Part shown: in pieces, positions 42,171 through 52,554 of the stretch
How the letters are laid out: each line of letters opens with the position of its first letter
Numbering within the stretch: the first letter of the stretch is position 1
DNA from: Nephrocerus scutellatus
Taxonomy: Eukaryota > Arthropoda > Insecta > Diptera > Pipunculidae
DNA: 64,000 nucleotides
Assembly (NCBI GenBank): GCA_947095585.1
Contig: OX352763.1
Location: forward strand, 63,831,016-63,895,015
Reading direction: 5' to 3'
The notes under the pieces: model-generated
The model's input: only the letters and a program-made list of their open reading frames with translations
Told to the model about the DNA's origin: nothing
Database searches by the model: none
Translations under genes and position numbers: made by a program

Positions 42171-43966
42171 GCGTCTAATGCCTCATGGAGTTGGACGGTT
42201 CGTTGGAGTTTTCCCGGAGTACAAGTACAACAGTGACTTTGTGTGCCGTTTGTACCGCAGTGTGAACAAAAGCGTCGGTGCGTTTGTTGACAGTGGTATC
42301 GGGTATGTCCTGGCTGGCCGCAAGTCCAGCAGCAGGTTTGGCGGTCATAAGCATTGGGTTCGGGTACATTGGATTGCTGGGTAAGTGATGCAGGTATGTT
42401 GCATCGTTGATTTTTTGTAAAAGCTGCGGATATGTTGTATTAGTGGTATTCGGTGGGTGTTGTGGTTGTTTTACATCGTTGGCATTCGGGTAATGCTGTG
42501 TATACGGTTTATTGTTGTTATTCGGGAAGTGCTGTGGATGTGTTACATCGTTGGCATTCGGGTAATGCTGTATATACGGTATATGGTTGGTATTCGTTGT
42601 GGGCTGTGGATGTGTTACATCGTTGGCATTCGGGTAATGCTGTGTATACGGTTTATTGTTGTTATTCGGGAAGTGCTGTGGATGTGTTACATCGTTGGCA
42701 TTTAGGTAATGCTGTGTATACGGTATATGGTTGGTATTCGTTGCGGGCTGTGGATGTGTTACATCGTTGGCATTCGGTGAATGCTTGGCTGGTCGAGCGG
42801 ATCGCATTGGGGGTCGGTATGAATTTGTCTGCGGCTGGATCGCTGGGGTGGTGTGATGAAATGGCGGTGCGGTTGGACGGACTGGTGCGATGGATGGTCG
42901 GAATGGTGCTGGTCGTATTGGAGTTTGAACTGGGCGAGGGACTGGTTCCGTCACGAAAAACTCGAAATCTTCGATGAGCGAAGTGAGTTCGGAGAGTGTG
43001 GTGAATTCCCTTCGCTTAATATAGTGTAGGTAATCTGGTCGGAGATTCTCGTAGATTCGGTTCAGCTTTTCCTCAGGAGTGAGTGGGACGTGCCATCGCA
43101 TTAGGGCTTGGATAGAGGTGATGTACTCTTTTCTCGGCTCTTCTGAGTTCTGTTTCTAATGCGATCTGCCAGTTGTGTTGCAAATCGTGGGGGAAGGAAG
43201 AAGCTTCGTAATTCTTCGCTGAAATTGTTCCAGGTATTCAAAAACTCCTTGTTGTTTCGATACCAGACTAGCGCGTTCCCTTTCAGAAGTTCAGGTAGAG
43301 TGCGGACTATACGGTCGAGTGGCAACTGGTAGCACTCCGCTAGCTCTTCCACCCTTTCTAAAAATTCGAGTGGATTGTTATTGCCACTCTCGAATCGCAC
43401 GTTCCACTTTCTAACCTTGTCCATCACCTCTGCGTCGGATGGGTGATAGGTTAATACTCGTGGAAGGTTTTGATCTACTTGCGAGTAGGTTATGGTAGGA
43501 ACGGTCGGCGGTTGCGTGGTTCTGGTTTTGTATTCCACGTTCGGCAGGTTACTGGTAGTTACGGGTACTTGTGAGTACGAAATCGTGGGGACATTGGATG
43601 ACTGTGTTGCGGTAGCCTTTGGTTCCAGTTTCGGTAGGATGTCAGCGCTGGTCGGTAATCCCATATTTGTAAGTTATCGCATGATTTGCAATTTTTGAGT
43701 TTGGCTGATAGACGTTTTCTTAGTTCATCTTCACTACCGGTGTGATTGATCCCACGACGATCCAATTCGTTGATTAACTCCTCTTTTCGAAGTAAGTATA
43801 CCCCCGAAACACTTAGTGTGCTTTCTTCGGTTGACTTGGTGCAGGTTTCGGTACTTCGTAGTATTAAAGTGTAGGTAAATAAATACTCCTCGATTGGTGT
43901 CCAAAATGTCGCTATTTTGGGTTTTATCCTTGCTATTTTGTGTTCCTCAATTGTAGAAGAGAGCAC
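42171..43966 (-). pseudogene. Copy B gag, frameshifted
   Basis: Three frames. 43966-43673 contains the N-terminus (SVSGVYLLRKEELINELDRR, SAP-like). A deleted T near 43670 shifts to 43664-43101 with the capsid core. A small deletion near 43130 shifts to 43101-42175, with the end of the capsid, the repeats and the knuckle CWTCGQ-like region. Compared with copies A and D the protein is otherwise conserved. Confidence 0.8.
42453..42785 (-). repeat. 72-bp repeats in gag linker, copy B
   Basis: Four to five units of the same 24-codon repeat as copy A, with the two variants alternating. Confidence 0.85.
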
Positions 43967-44105
43967 AACTTTAGGCTATTGTTCTCTGGTTGTTGGTTTT
44001 TGTCCTGACTATTTTGTGTTCCCCAATTGTAGATGAAAGCACAACTTTATTATTATTATTTTCATTTTTCTCGGTATCGGTCGGTAAAACGACTTTGATA
44101 GTCGT

Positions 44106-44123
44106 CCCTGGTCGGGCTCCAAT
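44106..44123 (-). other. Degraded primer-binding site, copy B
   Basis: The plus strand reads GTCCCTGGTCGGGCTCCA, two changes from the copy D site GTCCCTGCTCGGGCGCCA at 62409. Confidence 0.7.
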
Positions 44124-44125
44124 TT

Positions 44126-45036
44126 TGTAACGTTGTTGCTCGGGTGACGCTCGCCGATCACCCAGGGTTCTTTCTCCTCAATGTTACAAAATAAACAGAT
44201 TTTTTTAGATTTCTTTTGATTTTCGTTTTATTATTTCGGTTTAAATTACTATTATTACAGGCTAATATAGTGTGTACGACTAATGTAATGATTATAAGTT
44301 AACATACGGACTAATGATGTGTACAAACTACGGTTCTGGTTATAAGCCAATATAATACTAATATAATATAATATATGGTAACAATATGCTAATATACAGA
44401 CTTATACAATGAAAATAGGGTAATGTAATTGCGGGACGGTGTAGCTCCTTGACCGGTGTGTGTGCAACACAACACCGTCGGTGGGTCAGCAGAACAGAGT
44501 GTACTCAAGTACAGCGTTGCTGTGAGTGGAAAAGCATACGTGATGCTATCCTTCAAATAATGGGAGTGTAGTTCAATAGGCAGTGCGTGACCGTCACAGC
44601 ATTGTTACTGTTGAACTAAGTGCATTTACAGAAGAAAAGTAGACAAAAAATACTTTTATTCTTCTGTAGGGTGTAGTTCAATAACCAGCGCGTGAGCAGA
44701 CACAACGTTGGTACTGAGTACACAAAAAATGATTTTTAGAAGAAAAAGTAAGAAATTCTTTTTTTCTCCTGGAGATGCACTTTTATACATGCGGGGTGTA
44801 GCTCAGTAAACAGCGCGTGAACAGACACAGTGTTGTTTTATGGAGTACCCTAGATGCATGTGTGCGGGAAAAAGCAATGATTTATTGCTGTAATAGTTCG
44901 GCATGAACATCATGAACGTTTGCCTTATGACGAATTCCTTACGTTTTGTAGAGGTGTCATATGAGGCGCAGAGGAGATATTACCACGTAATGTAGAAGTC
45001 TCTTCCTCCGTTTGTGCTTATTTGAAATGCATGTTT
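44126..45036 (-). repeat. Array LTR 3, left part (interrupted)
   Basis: It starts TGTAACGTTG and continues normally to GAAATGCATGTTT at 45036, where the plus-strand element is inserted. The LTR resumes at 54335-54572 after the target duplication GTTT. Four hairpin modules are complete in this part. Confidence 0.9.
44436..44889 (-). repeat. Four two-hairpin modules in the array LTR
   Basis: Each module has a long hairpin beginning GTGTAG(C/T)TC, then a short A/T-rich hairpin. Long hairpins: 44436-44478 (ACGGTGT/ACACCGT), 44569-44618 (TAGTTCAA/TTGAACTA), 44671-44723 (GTGTA/TACAC, ACCA/TGGT) and 44795-44849 (AAACA/TGTTT). Short ones: 44532-44547 (AAGCAT/ATGCT), 44628-44667 (ACAGAAGAA/TTCTTCTGT) and 44871-44889 (AGCAAT/ATTGCT). 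Sequences differ between modules, but complementarity is kept. Confidence 0.8.
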
Positions 45037-45586
45037 TGTAAGGACGATTTTGGACGCACACAAAATCCCCCATACAACGTAACCAGATCAGCGGTCCAGG
45101 GTTCGCTAAAACTCTTTCTGTTTTGTAAATACTACTGAATTAAATATTGAAATATTGTTAAAACACGAAACATAAATTAAATGAATTTTAATATAAAATG
45201 TATTTGGAATACTTTTTACACATAAAATATTTTACTCACTTTAGAATAAGCACCCTGTAGGCTAAGAACAATTGTAACGGGCTTTGCTTCAATAGCACTG
45301 CACCGACAATTATATAGCAACACTCATGGCAATACACAGTGTGAATTACATATTTACACAAGTTTGTTGCCACCGAGTTACAAAGCGAAATCATACATAA
45401 TTATATGTAATTACTTACAAGAGCTATGTAATACAACAACAACACGGTCATTGGGTTCAGCATGCAGACAACGGTAAACATACATCACACACACGGTATA
45501 CGCATGGCGCACGCACAAACATGGACAATGTACAAACACGGAATATTACTATACGCATGCTGGACCAAATGAACCGTTAGTTCAAG

Positions 45587-45657
45587 TATAAAAGGAGGCT
45601 GCTGATCGATCAACAGCGAGTCGTTCGTGAACCGTCGCAGGGTGCACCACTGGTAAG
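45587..45657 (+). promoter_or_regulatory. LTR promoter and possible 5' splice site
   Basis: TATAAAAGG at 45587-45595 lies about 25-30 bp before a likely start (ATCAACAG near 45612), followed by AGTCGTTCGTG, which resembles a downstream promoter element. At 45650-45658 CTGGTAAGT matches a strong splice donor. The 3' LTR keeps the TATA box, but the donor reads CTGGTACGT (about 53486). No acceptor was identified. Confidence 0.65.
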
Positions 45658-45710
45658 TCTCGTTATTCTTAGTTATTGTTAGTTTATTTCTATTTCTTAG
45701 TTATATGTAG

Positions 45711-46353
45711 CTCACAGCTTCCCCCCACCCGCGGTAAGGGGTTGTGAGACTATTATCATAGTATATATATAGCATATAGCTTCCCCCCACCCGTGGTAAG
45801 GGGTTATATGATATTATCATTATTTAATAGCAAAGGTTGTATACAGTTTGTAACTTCCCCCCACCCGTGGTAAGGGGTTGCAAACTATTATCATTTCGCT
45901 CATAGGGGGCAGAGATTTTATCTCTCCAATTGTAATTTGGCTTATCTACGTACTACCGATATTATAAAGTTTACGGCTTCCCACCACCCGTGGTAAGGGG
46001 TCGTAAGCTATTGTCATTTCGCTTATAGGGGGCAGAGATTTTATCTCTCCATTTCTGGTTTGGTCAGCTACGTTTACTAGGTGGTATACGGATTGCAATT
46101 CCACATTTAGCTATTCTGCTCATAGGGGGCAGAAATTTTATCTCTCCAGTTCTGATTTGGATAGATATTTTACTTACAAGAACATTAGTCTAGACATAGC
46201 TCACAGCTTCCCCCCACCCGCGGTAAGGGGTTGTGAGACTATTATCATAGTATATATATAGCATATAGCTTCCACCCGTGGTAAGGGGTTATATGCTATT
46301 ATCGTTATTTATTTGCAAACTATTGTCAGAGGTGGCAGAGATTTTATCTCTCC
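45711..46353 (+). repeat. Alternating hairpin array in LTR leader
   Basis: Two hairpin types. Type A (45711-45748, 45773-45810, 45845-45886, 45968-46009, 46200-46237, 46262-46295) has an invariant core CTTCCCC...GGTAAGGGG with changing outer arms: CTCACAG/TTGTGAG, CATATAG/TTATATG, AGTTTGTAA/TTGCAAACT, AGTTTACGG/TCGTAAGCT. Type B (45905-45927, 46027-46050, 46121-46147, 46330-46353) reads GGGGGCAGAGATTTTATCTC. It lies downstream of the start site, so it is in the RNA leader. The 3' LTR has a shorter array at about 53533-53972. Confidence 0.88.
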
Positions 46354-46431
46354 ATGTCTAACTTGGTTAGCTATACTTAGTGATACGACCCACACACCAA
46401 CGAATGCACCTTACGATGTCGGGACGTCGAC

Positions 46432-46700
46432 TCCACAAGTAAAACAGTAAACTAAAACATTGTAAAACCACAAGTAAAACAGTAAACTAAAACATTGTAA
46501 AACCACAAGTAAAACAGTAAACTAAAACATTGTAAAACCACAAGTAAAACAGTAAACTAAAACATTGTAGAACCACAAGTAAAACAGTAAACTAAAACAT
46601 TGTAAAACCACAAGTAAAACAGTAAACTAAAACATTGTAAAACCACAAGTAAAATAGTGAGCTAAAACATTGTAAAACCATAAGTTAAATAAAATTCCAA
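46432..46700 (+). repeat. 35-bp tandem repeat, seven units (5' LTR)
   Basis: Units of CCACAAGTAAAACAGTAAAC plus TAAAACATTGTAAAA. Seven units here and five in the 3' LTR (54053-54235). The last unit in both LTRs is diverged in the same way (AGTAAAATAGTGAGC), so copy number changed inside the array. Confidence 0.9.
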
Positions 46701-46788
46701 AAGAAAACCAAGACAAAGTTTTAAATTTTTTCTGTAACGAACCCCTGGAAATCGCTGAGCATACCCCAGCCATAAAACTTCGTTACAG

Positions 46789-46806
46789 TGGCGCCCGAGC
46801 AGGGAC
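46789..46806 (+). other. Primer-binding site (tRNA-Lys type)
   Basis: TGGCGCCCGAGCAGGGAC, one base after the LTR end. Same site as in the 20.6-kb family and the array family. Confidence 0.88.
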
Positions 46807-47028
46807 TTCTACGCAGAAAAAAAACATCAATCATCATTAAGCTACAACACCCCCCACAGAAGACTACGAGAACACAACAAAAGACGCCGGCCATAAAAGA
46901 TTTTCAAATTGTTGTTGTGAAATCACTACTTCGCCACGAAAGACCACGTTAAATTTCACTCCAACGCTTCGGCCGTCACATCACCGCAGAAGACAAGAAT
47001 CACCGCACCGGAAACAATAACCCCCCGT

Positions 47029-48125
47029 ATGAAGACAGCGTGGATATATTCACTACGCAAAGAAGATCTGGTCACATACGCTAAGGAATTTGGGCTAGAG
47101 GACACCGGCACCGTCGAAGAACTTCGTAAGCGTTTTTCCTCGTTTGTGAATGGAGGCGAACTTAAATCAGAAGTTCAGGACCGACTCCGCACTCTGGAAA
47201 GCCAACACACGAGGGCACTCCTCACCTCACCTGTACATCCTCCACAAGTAGTTGTCTCTCATACAGATGACGCTTACGAAAAGATGACCGGCATCATCAA
47301 CAACACAGACCAACACACATCGGTTCCAGCCCAACCCATCGTACCCGGCTGTCATCGATCACGTTCGGAAGTGGTCGGTGAAATTCGACGGTGTGCGCGA
47401 ACCCGCTTGCTTTCATTGAACGCGTCGAAGAGCTCTCCGACGTCTATGGGTTGAACAAAAACATGCTTCCGCGAACGATGCCAGAACTCCTTAAGGACAG
47501 AGCACTGATATGGTACCGAAACAACAACGGTCAATGGACAGAGTGGCATGCTTTCAAACAGGACTTCCTGAGGTTCTTCCTGCCAGCTCGATTCTTCGAA
47601 GGATTAGAAGATGACATCCGCCAACGTAAGCAACAGCCGAGGGAAAAATTTAAAGATTACATCATCACCATTCAGAATCTAATGCGCCACGCCCGATACA
47701 CCGAAGACCAGAAGCTGGAACGCATCTTTCGAAATAGTCGCCAGGACTATCAGCTTTATATAAAACGGAAAGATTTTGTATGTCTCGAGGAGTTAGTAAA
47801 ATTATCCGAAGACTTCGAATGCCTTAACTGCGGCACCAGAAATGTCGACGCACCATCACGATCACCAAGACGGGACGAGCAACACCGACAAGTCATCCCA
47901 GTGCCAGAAGGACCCATTGACCCGCGATCAGCCTGTCGACGTTGCGGCCAGCAAGGGCATTTTTCCCGCGAATGTCGGAACCCCAGGGTGCTGTTTTGCT
48001 GGGAGTGTGGCAAACGGAATGCCAGAACGATCGACTGCTGTCGTCGACCGACGGGAAACTCCATCGGGTTCCATCAAAGCCAGGGGAGGATGGAACCCCA
48101 GAACCCCACGCCCCGACACAACTAG
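47029..48125 (+). pseudogene. Gag of the Ulp1-bearing gypsy, two frameshifts
   Basis: Start ATG at 47029. Residues 1-40 (YSLRKEDLVTYAKEFGLEDT, GTVEELRKRFSSF) are SAP-like. The first frame is lost near 47340. A short middle frame carries VIDHVRKWSVKFDG (47351 on), and the third frame (47391-48125) holds the capsid core (LPRTMPELLKDRALIWYRNN, FFLPARFFEGLEDDIRQRKQ, YQLYIKRKDFVCLEELVKL) and zinc motifs CRRCGQQGHFSREC and CWECGKRNARTIDCC. Two +1-type shifts about 50 bp apart are needed to read it. The sibling element at 25389-26516 shows the intact form. Confidence 0.85.
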
Positions 48126-49597
48126 GACCACTGCAACAAGAACACAACCGCATAGCCGCTACGATAACCATGGGTGGAGAAGAAACCACCGCTACAATCG
48201 ACACAGGAGCTACAAGACGTCTCATCAGCGAAGCCTATGCACGCGCAATACGACATACAGGACAGACAGTGAGAACGGCGGTATCAGTACGGATGGCAAA
48301 CGGCACGAAAAGACTGGTACAATATGCCTTCGAGACCACGATACAATTTGGACACAGCTGTTGCAAGATGCAACTACTCATTCTCCCGGAGGCCATCGAC
48401 AGAATAATCTTGGGACTGGATTTCCTCAGTCGGGCAAAGACAACGATGAGCATAGGCGGATATAACCTCACCCTCAACTACGACAGAACGATTACGCAGC
48501 CAATAGGACCCCAGGTTCGTGCCATCCAAAGCAAGATCCCCAGTGACGACGACAGGATAAAGTCCTTTCTGGACCAGGAGCTTAGAAAATTTGAGTCGAT
48601 GAGCGGCGTGTCCAATATCACTAGCCCTAAAATCGTGATGCAAGACGATCGACCACTAAAGCAACGGAACTTCCCGAAGAACCCGGCCATGCAAAACATT
48701 ATCAACGAGGAAATCAATGACTTATTAGAAAAGGGATGCATTGAACCATCCAAAAGCCCCTTCAGTGCCCCAGTCGTCTTCGTAAGGAAAACGACTGGGA
48801 AATGGAGACTCTGTGTGGACTACAGGCAGCTGAACTCCAAGTCTGTCCCTGACGCATACCCGCTTCCGAGGATCCACCACATTTTAGATCGTCTCAGGAA
48901 CGCGAAGTATATCAGTAGCCTAGACCTCAAGAATGGGTACTGGCAAATTCCGATGGAGGAAGACAGCAAAAAGTATACAGCGTTCACCGTGCCAGGGCGT
49001 GGGCTTTTCCAATGGCGAGTCATGCCTTTCGGGCTCCACTCCGCTCCCGCCACATTCCAGCGAGCACTAGACCAGGTCATTGGTCCAGATATGGAACCTC
49101 ACGCTTTCGCCTATTTGGATGACATCGTCGTGACCGGAGAGTCTTTGGAGGACCACATGACACACCTGAGAGAAGTACTACGACGGCTGCATCAGACGAA
49201 CCTAAAAATCAACGCAGACAAGTGTGAATTCTTCAAGAAGGAAATAAAGTACCTGGGACACATGGTCAGTGAACAAGGAATTCACACTGACCCAGAGAAA
49301 ATTGCGGCCATTCGAGAACTCCGACCACCGACTACACTTCGAGAACTCCGTCGCTGCCTAGGGATCGCTTCGTGGTACAGGAGATTTGTTCCCGAATTTG
49401 CAAAGGTCCTCCAACCCCTAACTAGCCTCCTAAAGAAGGGGAAACATTGGAAGTGGATCGACACGCAGCAAGACGCATTTGACCAGTTAAAGGAACGGCT
49501 TACGCAAGCACCGGTTCTCGCCTGTCCGGATTTTGAAAGAAAATTTATCCTGCAGACAGATGCCAGCGACTACGGACTCGGGGTCGTACTCACGTAA
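47942..49597 (+). pseudogene. Pol part 1: protease and RT, ended by one stop
   Basis: 551 codons in the -1 frame relative to gag, overlapping its end. Protease site: TATIDTGATRRLISEAYA; C-terminal IDRIILGLDFLS. RT: IEPSKSPFSAPVVFVRKTTG, LCVDYRQLNSKS, SSLDLKNGYWQIPM, FQWRVMPFGLHSAPATFQRA, FAYLDDIVVTG (YLDD). The connection LGIASWYRRFVPEFA and first RNase H motif LQTDASDYGLGVVLT follow. TAA at 49595-49597 stands where relatives have Gln, a C-to-T type change. The frame is open again beyond it. Confidence 0.88.
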
Positions 49598-50150
49598 GAA
49601 ATCGACGGCCAAGAGAGGGTTATCGCCTACGCCAGTCGCCACTTGAACTCAGCGGAACGCAACTATTCGCCCACAGAAAAGGAATGCCTAGCCATAGTTT
49701 GGGGTGTTCGCAAGATGCGACACTACCTGAAAGGATATAAATTCACGATCATCACGGACCATCTGGCGTTGAAATGGCTCAACTCAATCGAGAGTCCGTC
49801 GGGAAGAATCGCTCGTTGGCCCTTGGAATTACAACAATTTACATACGACATCCAGTATCGACGAGGAAGGTTGAACGTGGTCGCTGACGCACTTTCACGT
49901 CAACCCCGAGAAGTCCTGCGAACGGCAACTGCAGAAAACATCGACATAGACAAAGGCTTGAACGAAGGAAATCGGAAGTCAAAGGAAGTCCGCAGAAATT
50001 TCCGGACTATGTCATCGAGGGCAACGATTTCTATCGCCACATCTCCCATCAGACCGCAAACGAGGACTGTACTCTTGGAAGCTATGCGTCCCAAAATACC
50101 AGCGAACACGAGTCCTGAGGGAGAATCATGACGAACCCACCGCCGGACAC
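49598..50150 (+). pseudogene. Pol part 2: RNase H end and integrase zinc finger, frameshifted
   Basis: It continues in the same frame after the stop: [57 protein letters not shown]. The frame changes near 49990 ([20 protein letters not shown]) and again near 50072, after which [20 protein letters not shown] and TAGHLGIRKT give the integrase His pair. Two small indels are therefore present in about 90 bp. Confidence 0.8.
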
Positions 50151-51506
50151 TTGGGGATTCGCAAGACAATCACCCGTATTACCAATAGATATTACTGGCC
50201 AGGAATGTTCCGGGACATCAGCCGGTATGTTCGGCGCTGCGAATCCTTCCAGAAGTTCAAGTCGATCCAACAGAAGCCAGCCGGAGCCATGCTGTCTCAA
50301 ATCGCAGACGGACCCTGGAATATCGTGTGCGCGGATTTCGTCGGGCCACTCCCCCGATCTAAACACGGCAACACAGTTATGCCCGTCCTCTTCGATAAGT
50401 TCTCGAAGTGGACAGAGATCGTCCCACTAAGAAAAGCCACATCGGAATCTCTGAAGAAGGCCTTTCGTGAGCGAACCTTGGCCCGTTACGGAGTTCCGAA
50501 GATCTTCGTCAGCGACAACGGAGCCCAATTCTCCAGTAACCAGTTCCGGAAGTTCCTACAAGAGCTGGGGGTCAAACACCAATTCACCGCCCCATACACG
50601 CCCCAGGAGAACCCCACAGAACGAGCAAACCGCACAGTCAAGACAATGGTCACCCAGTTTGTAGGCGAACAACACAGGGGGTGGGACGAACTCCTCCCCG
50701 AGATCTCATTAGCCATAAACTCCAGTGTAGCGGAATCGACAGGCTTCAGTCCAGCCTTCCTCACCCAGGGTCGAGAGCCTCGCATACCACGGACACTTTT
50801 CGACGATAGAACCAGCGGGACGGGAGACACCGAACAGTCACCCAGAGAGAAGGCTGAACACCTACAAGAAGTCTTCCAACTTGTGCGCCGGAACCTGGAA
50901 CAAGCAGCTCAGAATCAGGCGAGGTACTACAATCTTCGAAGACGGCCCTGGAAAACCACGATCGGACAGTTGGTCCTGGTGAAACAGCACCATCTGTCCA
51001 AGGCGATAGACAGTTTTGCAGCAAAACTCCTCCCAAGGTATGACGGACCTTATGAGGTCATCAGCTTCTTGTCTCCAGTAATTGTGCGACTCCGAATAAA
51101 AAATAACAAGAAGACTCGCACAGCCCATATCAGCGACCTAAAGGAGTTCAAAACAGAAGACACTCTGGTCCCATCAGATTTATCACAGCCGGAGGATCCA
51201 GGTAACACACCCGAAGAAACACCAACTATGCAGTGGACACTCCATTTCCATGGGTCCAAGAACACGAGACACCGAAGGAAACAGCAGGCGCTCAGGGAGA
51301 CACGCCAAGAATCAAACTCCCATACCGGGAGGAAGGACAACATTCCCCGGTACAGCAACACGGCAGCGGTGAGGGTCAGCGACACCGCATCGAGGAAGTA
51401 CAGCGACCACGGCAGGACTAAGGTACAGGGACAGGGAAGCAGGGGCGAACCATACCGTAGCAGTGAACGAGACAACAAGAGCAAGAGAGATAGCAGACAA
51501 CAGTAG
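50151..51506 (+). pseudogene. Pol part 3: integrase core and C-terminal domain
   Basis: 451 open codons. The zinc finger second Cys is Phe (CESFQKFK instead of CxxC), a likely disabling change. Catalytic residues: Asp62 (VCADFVGPLP), Asp122 (VSDNGAQFSS), Glu157 (PQENPTERANR). C-terminal GPY-like domain: LVLVKQHHLSKAIDSFAAKL, RYDGPYEVISFLSPVIVRL. The last 110 residues are polar and Arg-rich (TRHRRKQQALRE, SSERDNKSKRDSRQQ) without a domain. The stop at 51504-51506 precedes the internal promoter by about 120 bp. Confidence 0.88.
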
Positions 51507-51624
51507 GGGCGGGCAGACGGCTCCAAATGCGAAAAGGAGCACGATAACGGCAGCACTCGACCACCACAAAATAAATAGAATGTAAATTCTATGTATTTAT
51601 TCTACAAATGTCCCGTTAGTCCAC

Positions 51625-51670
51625 TATAAATAGGCAGACGGAGATCAAAGAACTCATCAGTCATCAGTAT
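51625..51670 (+). promoter_or_regulatory. Internal core promoter upstream of the Ulp1-like gene
   Basis: TATAAATAG at 51625-51633, then TCATCAGTCATCAGT at about 51654-51668 holding two Inr-like sites (TCAGTC at 51657-51662 is a good match to the insect initiator). TATA-to-start distance is about 31-34 bp. The first ATG downstream (51724) starts the Ulp1-like ORF. This suggests a separate transcript for the accessory gene. Confidence 0.65.
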
Positions 51671-51723
51671 ACGATCGCGAAAGCAAGTGAATTTAAAATA
51701 AAATAAAAATAAAAACAATAATA

Positions 51724-52554
51724 ATGGAAAAATTAGAAGCGGTTAAGCAAAAGGCCAGAGAGGTAGCCGAGCGAAACTACCAGCGGCGCTCGCTAATGCA
51801 GCCATTAGACGACCAGTGGGAGGAAACCTGCGACCCCCGGACCAGGAGGATGAAGGTGAAACGCCGGCAGCCGGACCCGAGGGAGCTAGAGGACGCCGAG
51901 GTACGCCGATCCGCCGCCACGGCCATCGAGGCAGTCGGACTATCCCCGACCATCACCCTGTCCAGCGACGAGGAGGAGACCTCCCCTCCAGAGCACTTCT
52001 GCATCTATCCTCCAGGACCAGGCGGGATCACCCTCACAAAAGAGGACTACGGCCGACTGGCTGTCGGTGAGCTGCTCAACGACCGGCTGATCGAGGCGCA
52101 GCTACGATGGATTCATCAGAGGGCCACGACCGATCAAGAGCGCCAGAGTACACATATCTTCAACACTTTTCTTTTGGAACGACTCACTCAGATCAAAGAG
52201 GTGGTCGACATGCCGCCGTAGCACGTTGGACCAAAGAAGCGGAAGCGGCAGTCAAAAACCACGGACCGGACCCTCCACGGCGATTTTCCACCCTCCCACA
52301 TAAGCTGGTACGAATCCCCAAACAGCGCAACAACAAAGACTGTGGCCTTTTCTTGCTTCACTGTACCGGAGATTTTGTTACCAGTCCGGGAAGACCGCCA
52401 ACATTCCCCGGGACTGGGCAACCTGCCCGAAGGCGAGATGGAAGTCCGGGAAGACCGTCAACATTCCCCGGGACGAGACAACCTGCTCGAAGGCGAGATG
52501 GAAGTGCGGGAAGACTGCCAAAATTCCCCGGGACGACGGCTAGGCACGATTAGT
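51724..52554 (+). pseudogene. Ulp1/SENP6-7-like cysteine protease gene captured by a retrotransposon
   Basis: Proteases of this family (C48) cut SUMO or related modifiers from proteins. The ORF from ATG 51724 (165 codons) has a charged N-terminus, then YPPGPGGITLTKEDYGRLAV, GELLNDRLIEAQLRWI and HIFNTFLLERLT, the opening helix and strand of the Ulp1 fold. A SENP6/7-type origin is suggested by YPP-GGI and GE-LND. A shift near 52200 moves to the frame of 52107-52553, which has ARWTKE and then VRIPKQRNNKDCGLFLLHC. Its Cys codon at 52341-52343 fits the nucleophile. The part between, where the catalytic His and Asp belong, is missing. This copy cannot be an active protease. Confidence 0.8.

Larger units (their letters stand above)
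38902..44125 (-). mobile_element. Array copy B (long type) with triplicated 3' segment
   Basis: The polypurine tract complement at 38902 is followed by three partial copies of the 3' untranslated region and pol end. Then come the pol tail with integrase zinc finger (40666-41942), protease, gag and the primer site (about 44106-44123). The deletion between integrase zinc finger and C-terminal domain is the same as in copy C. Confidence 0.85.
45037..46787 (+). repeat. 5' LTR of the Ulp1-bearing gypsy
   Basis: 1751 bp from TGTAAGGACG to CTTCGTTACA. It is 292 bp longer than the 3' LTR (1459 bp), mainly through more copies of internal repeats. It contains the promoter, a hairpin array and a 35-bp tandem repeat. 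Confidence 0.92.

Noticed and set aside
46432..46700. Regular 35-bp direct repeats as a CRISPR-like array
   Set aside because: Units are contiguous without unique spacers, lie inside an LTR, and copy number differs between the two LTRs. This is eukaryotic minisatellite DNA.
51233..51569. Antisense ORFs over the end of pol and plus-strand alternative ORF at 51233-51421
   Set aside because: They overlap the 451-codon integrase frame and have no domain or conservation.
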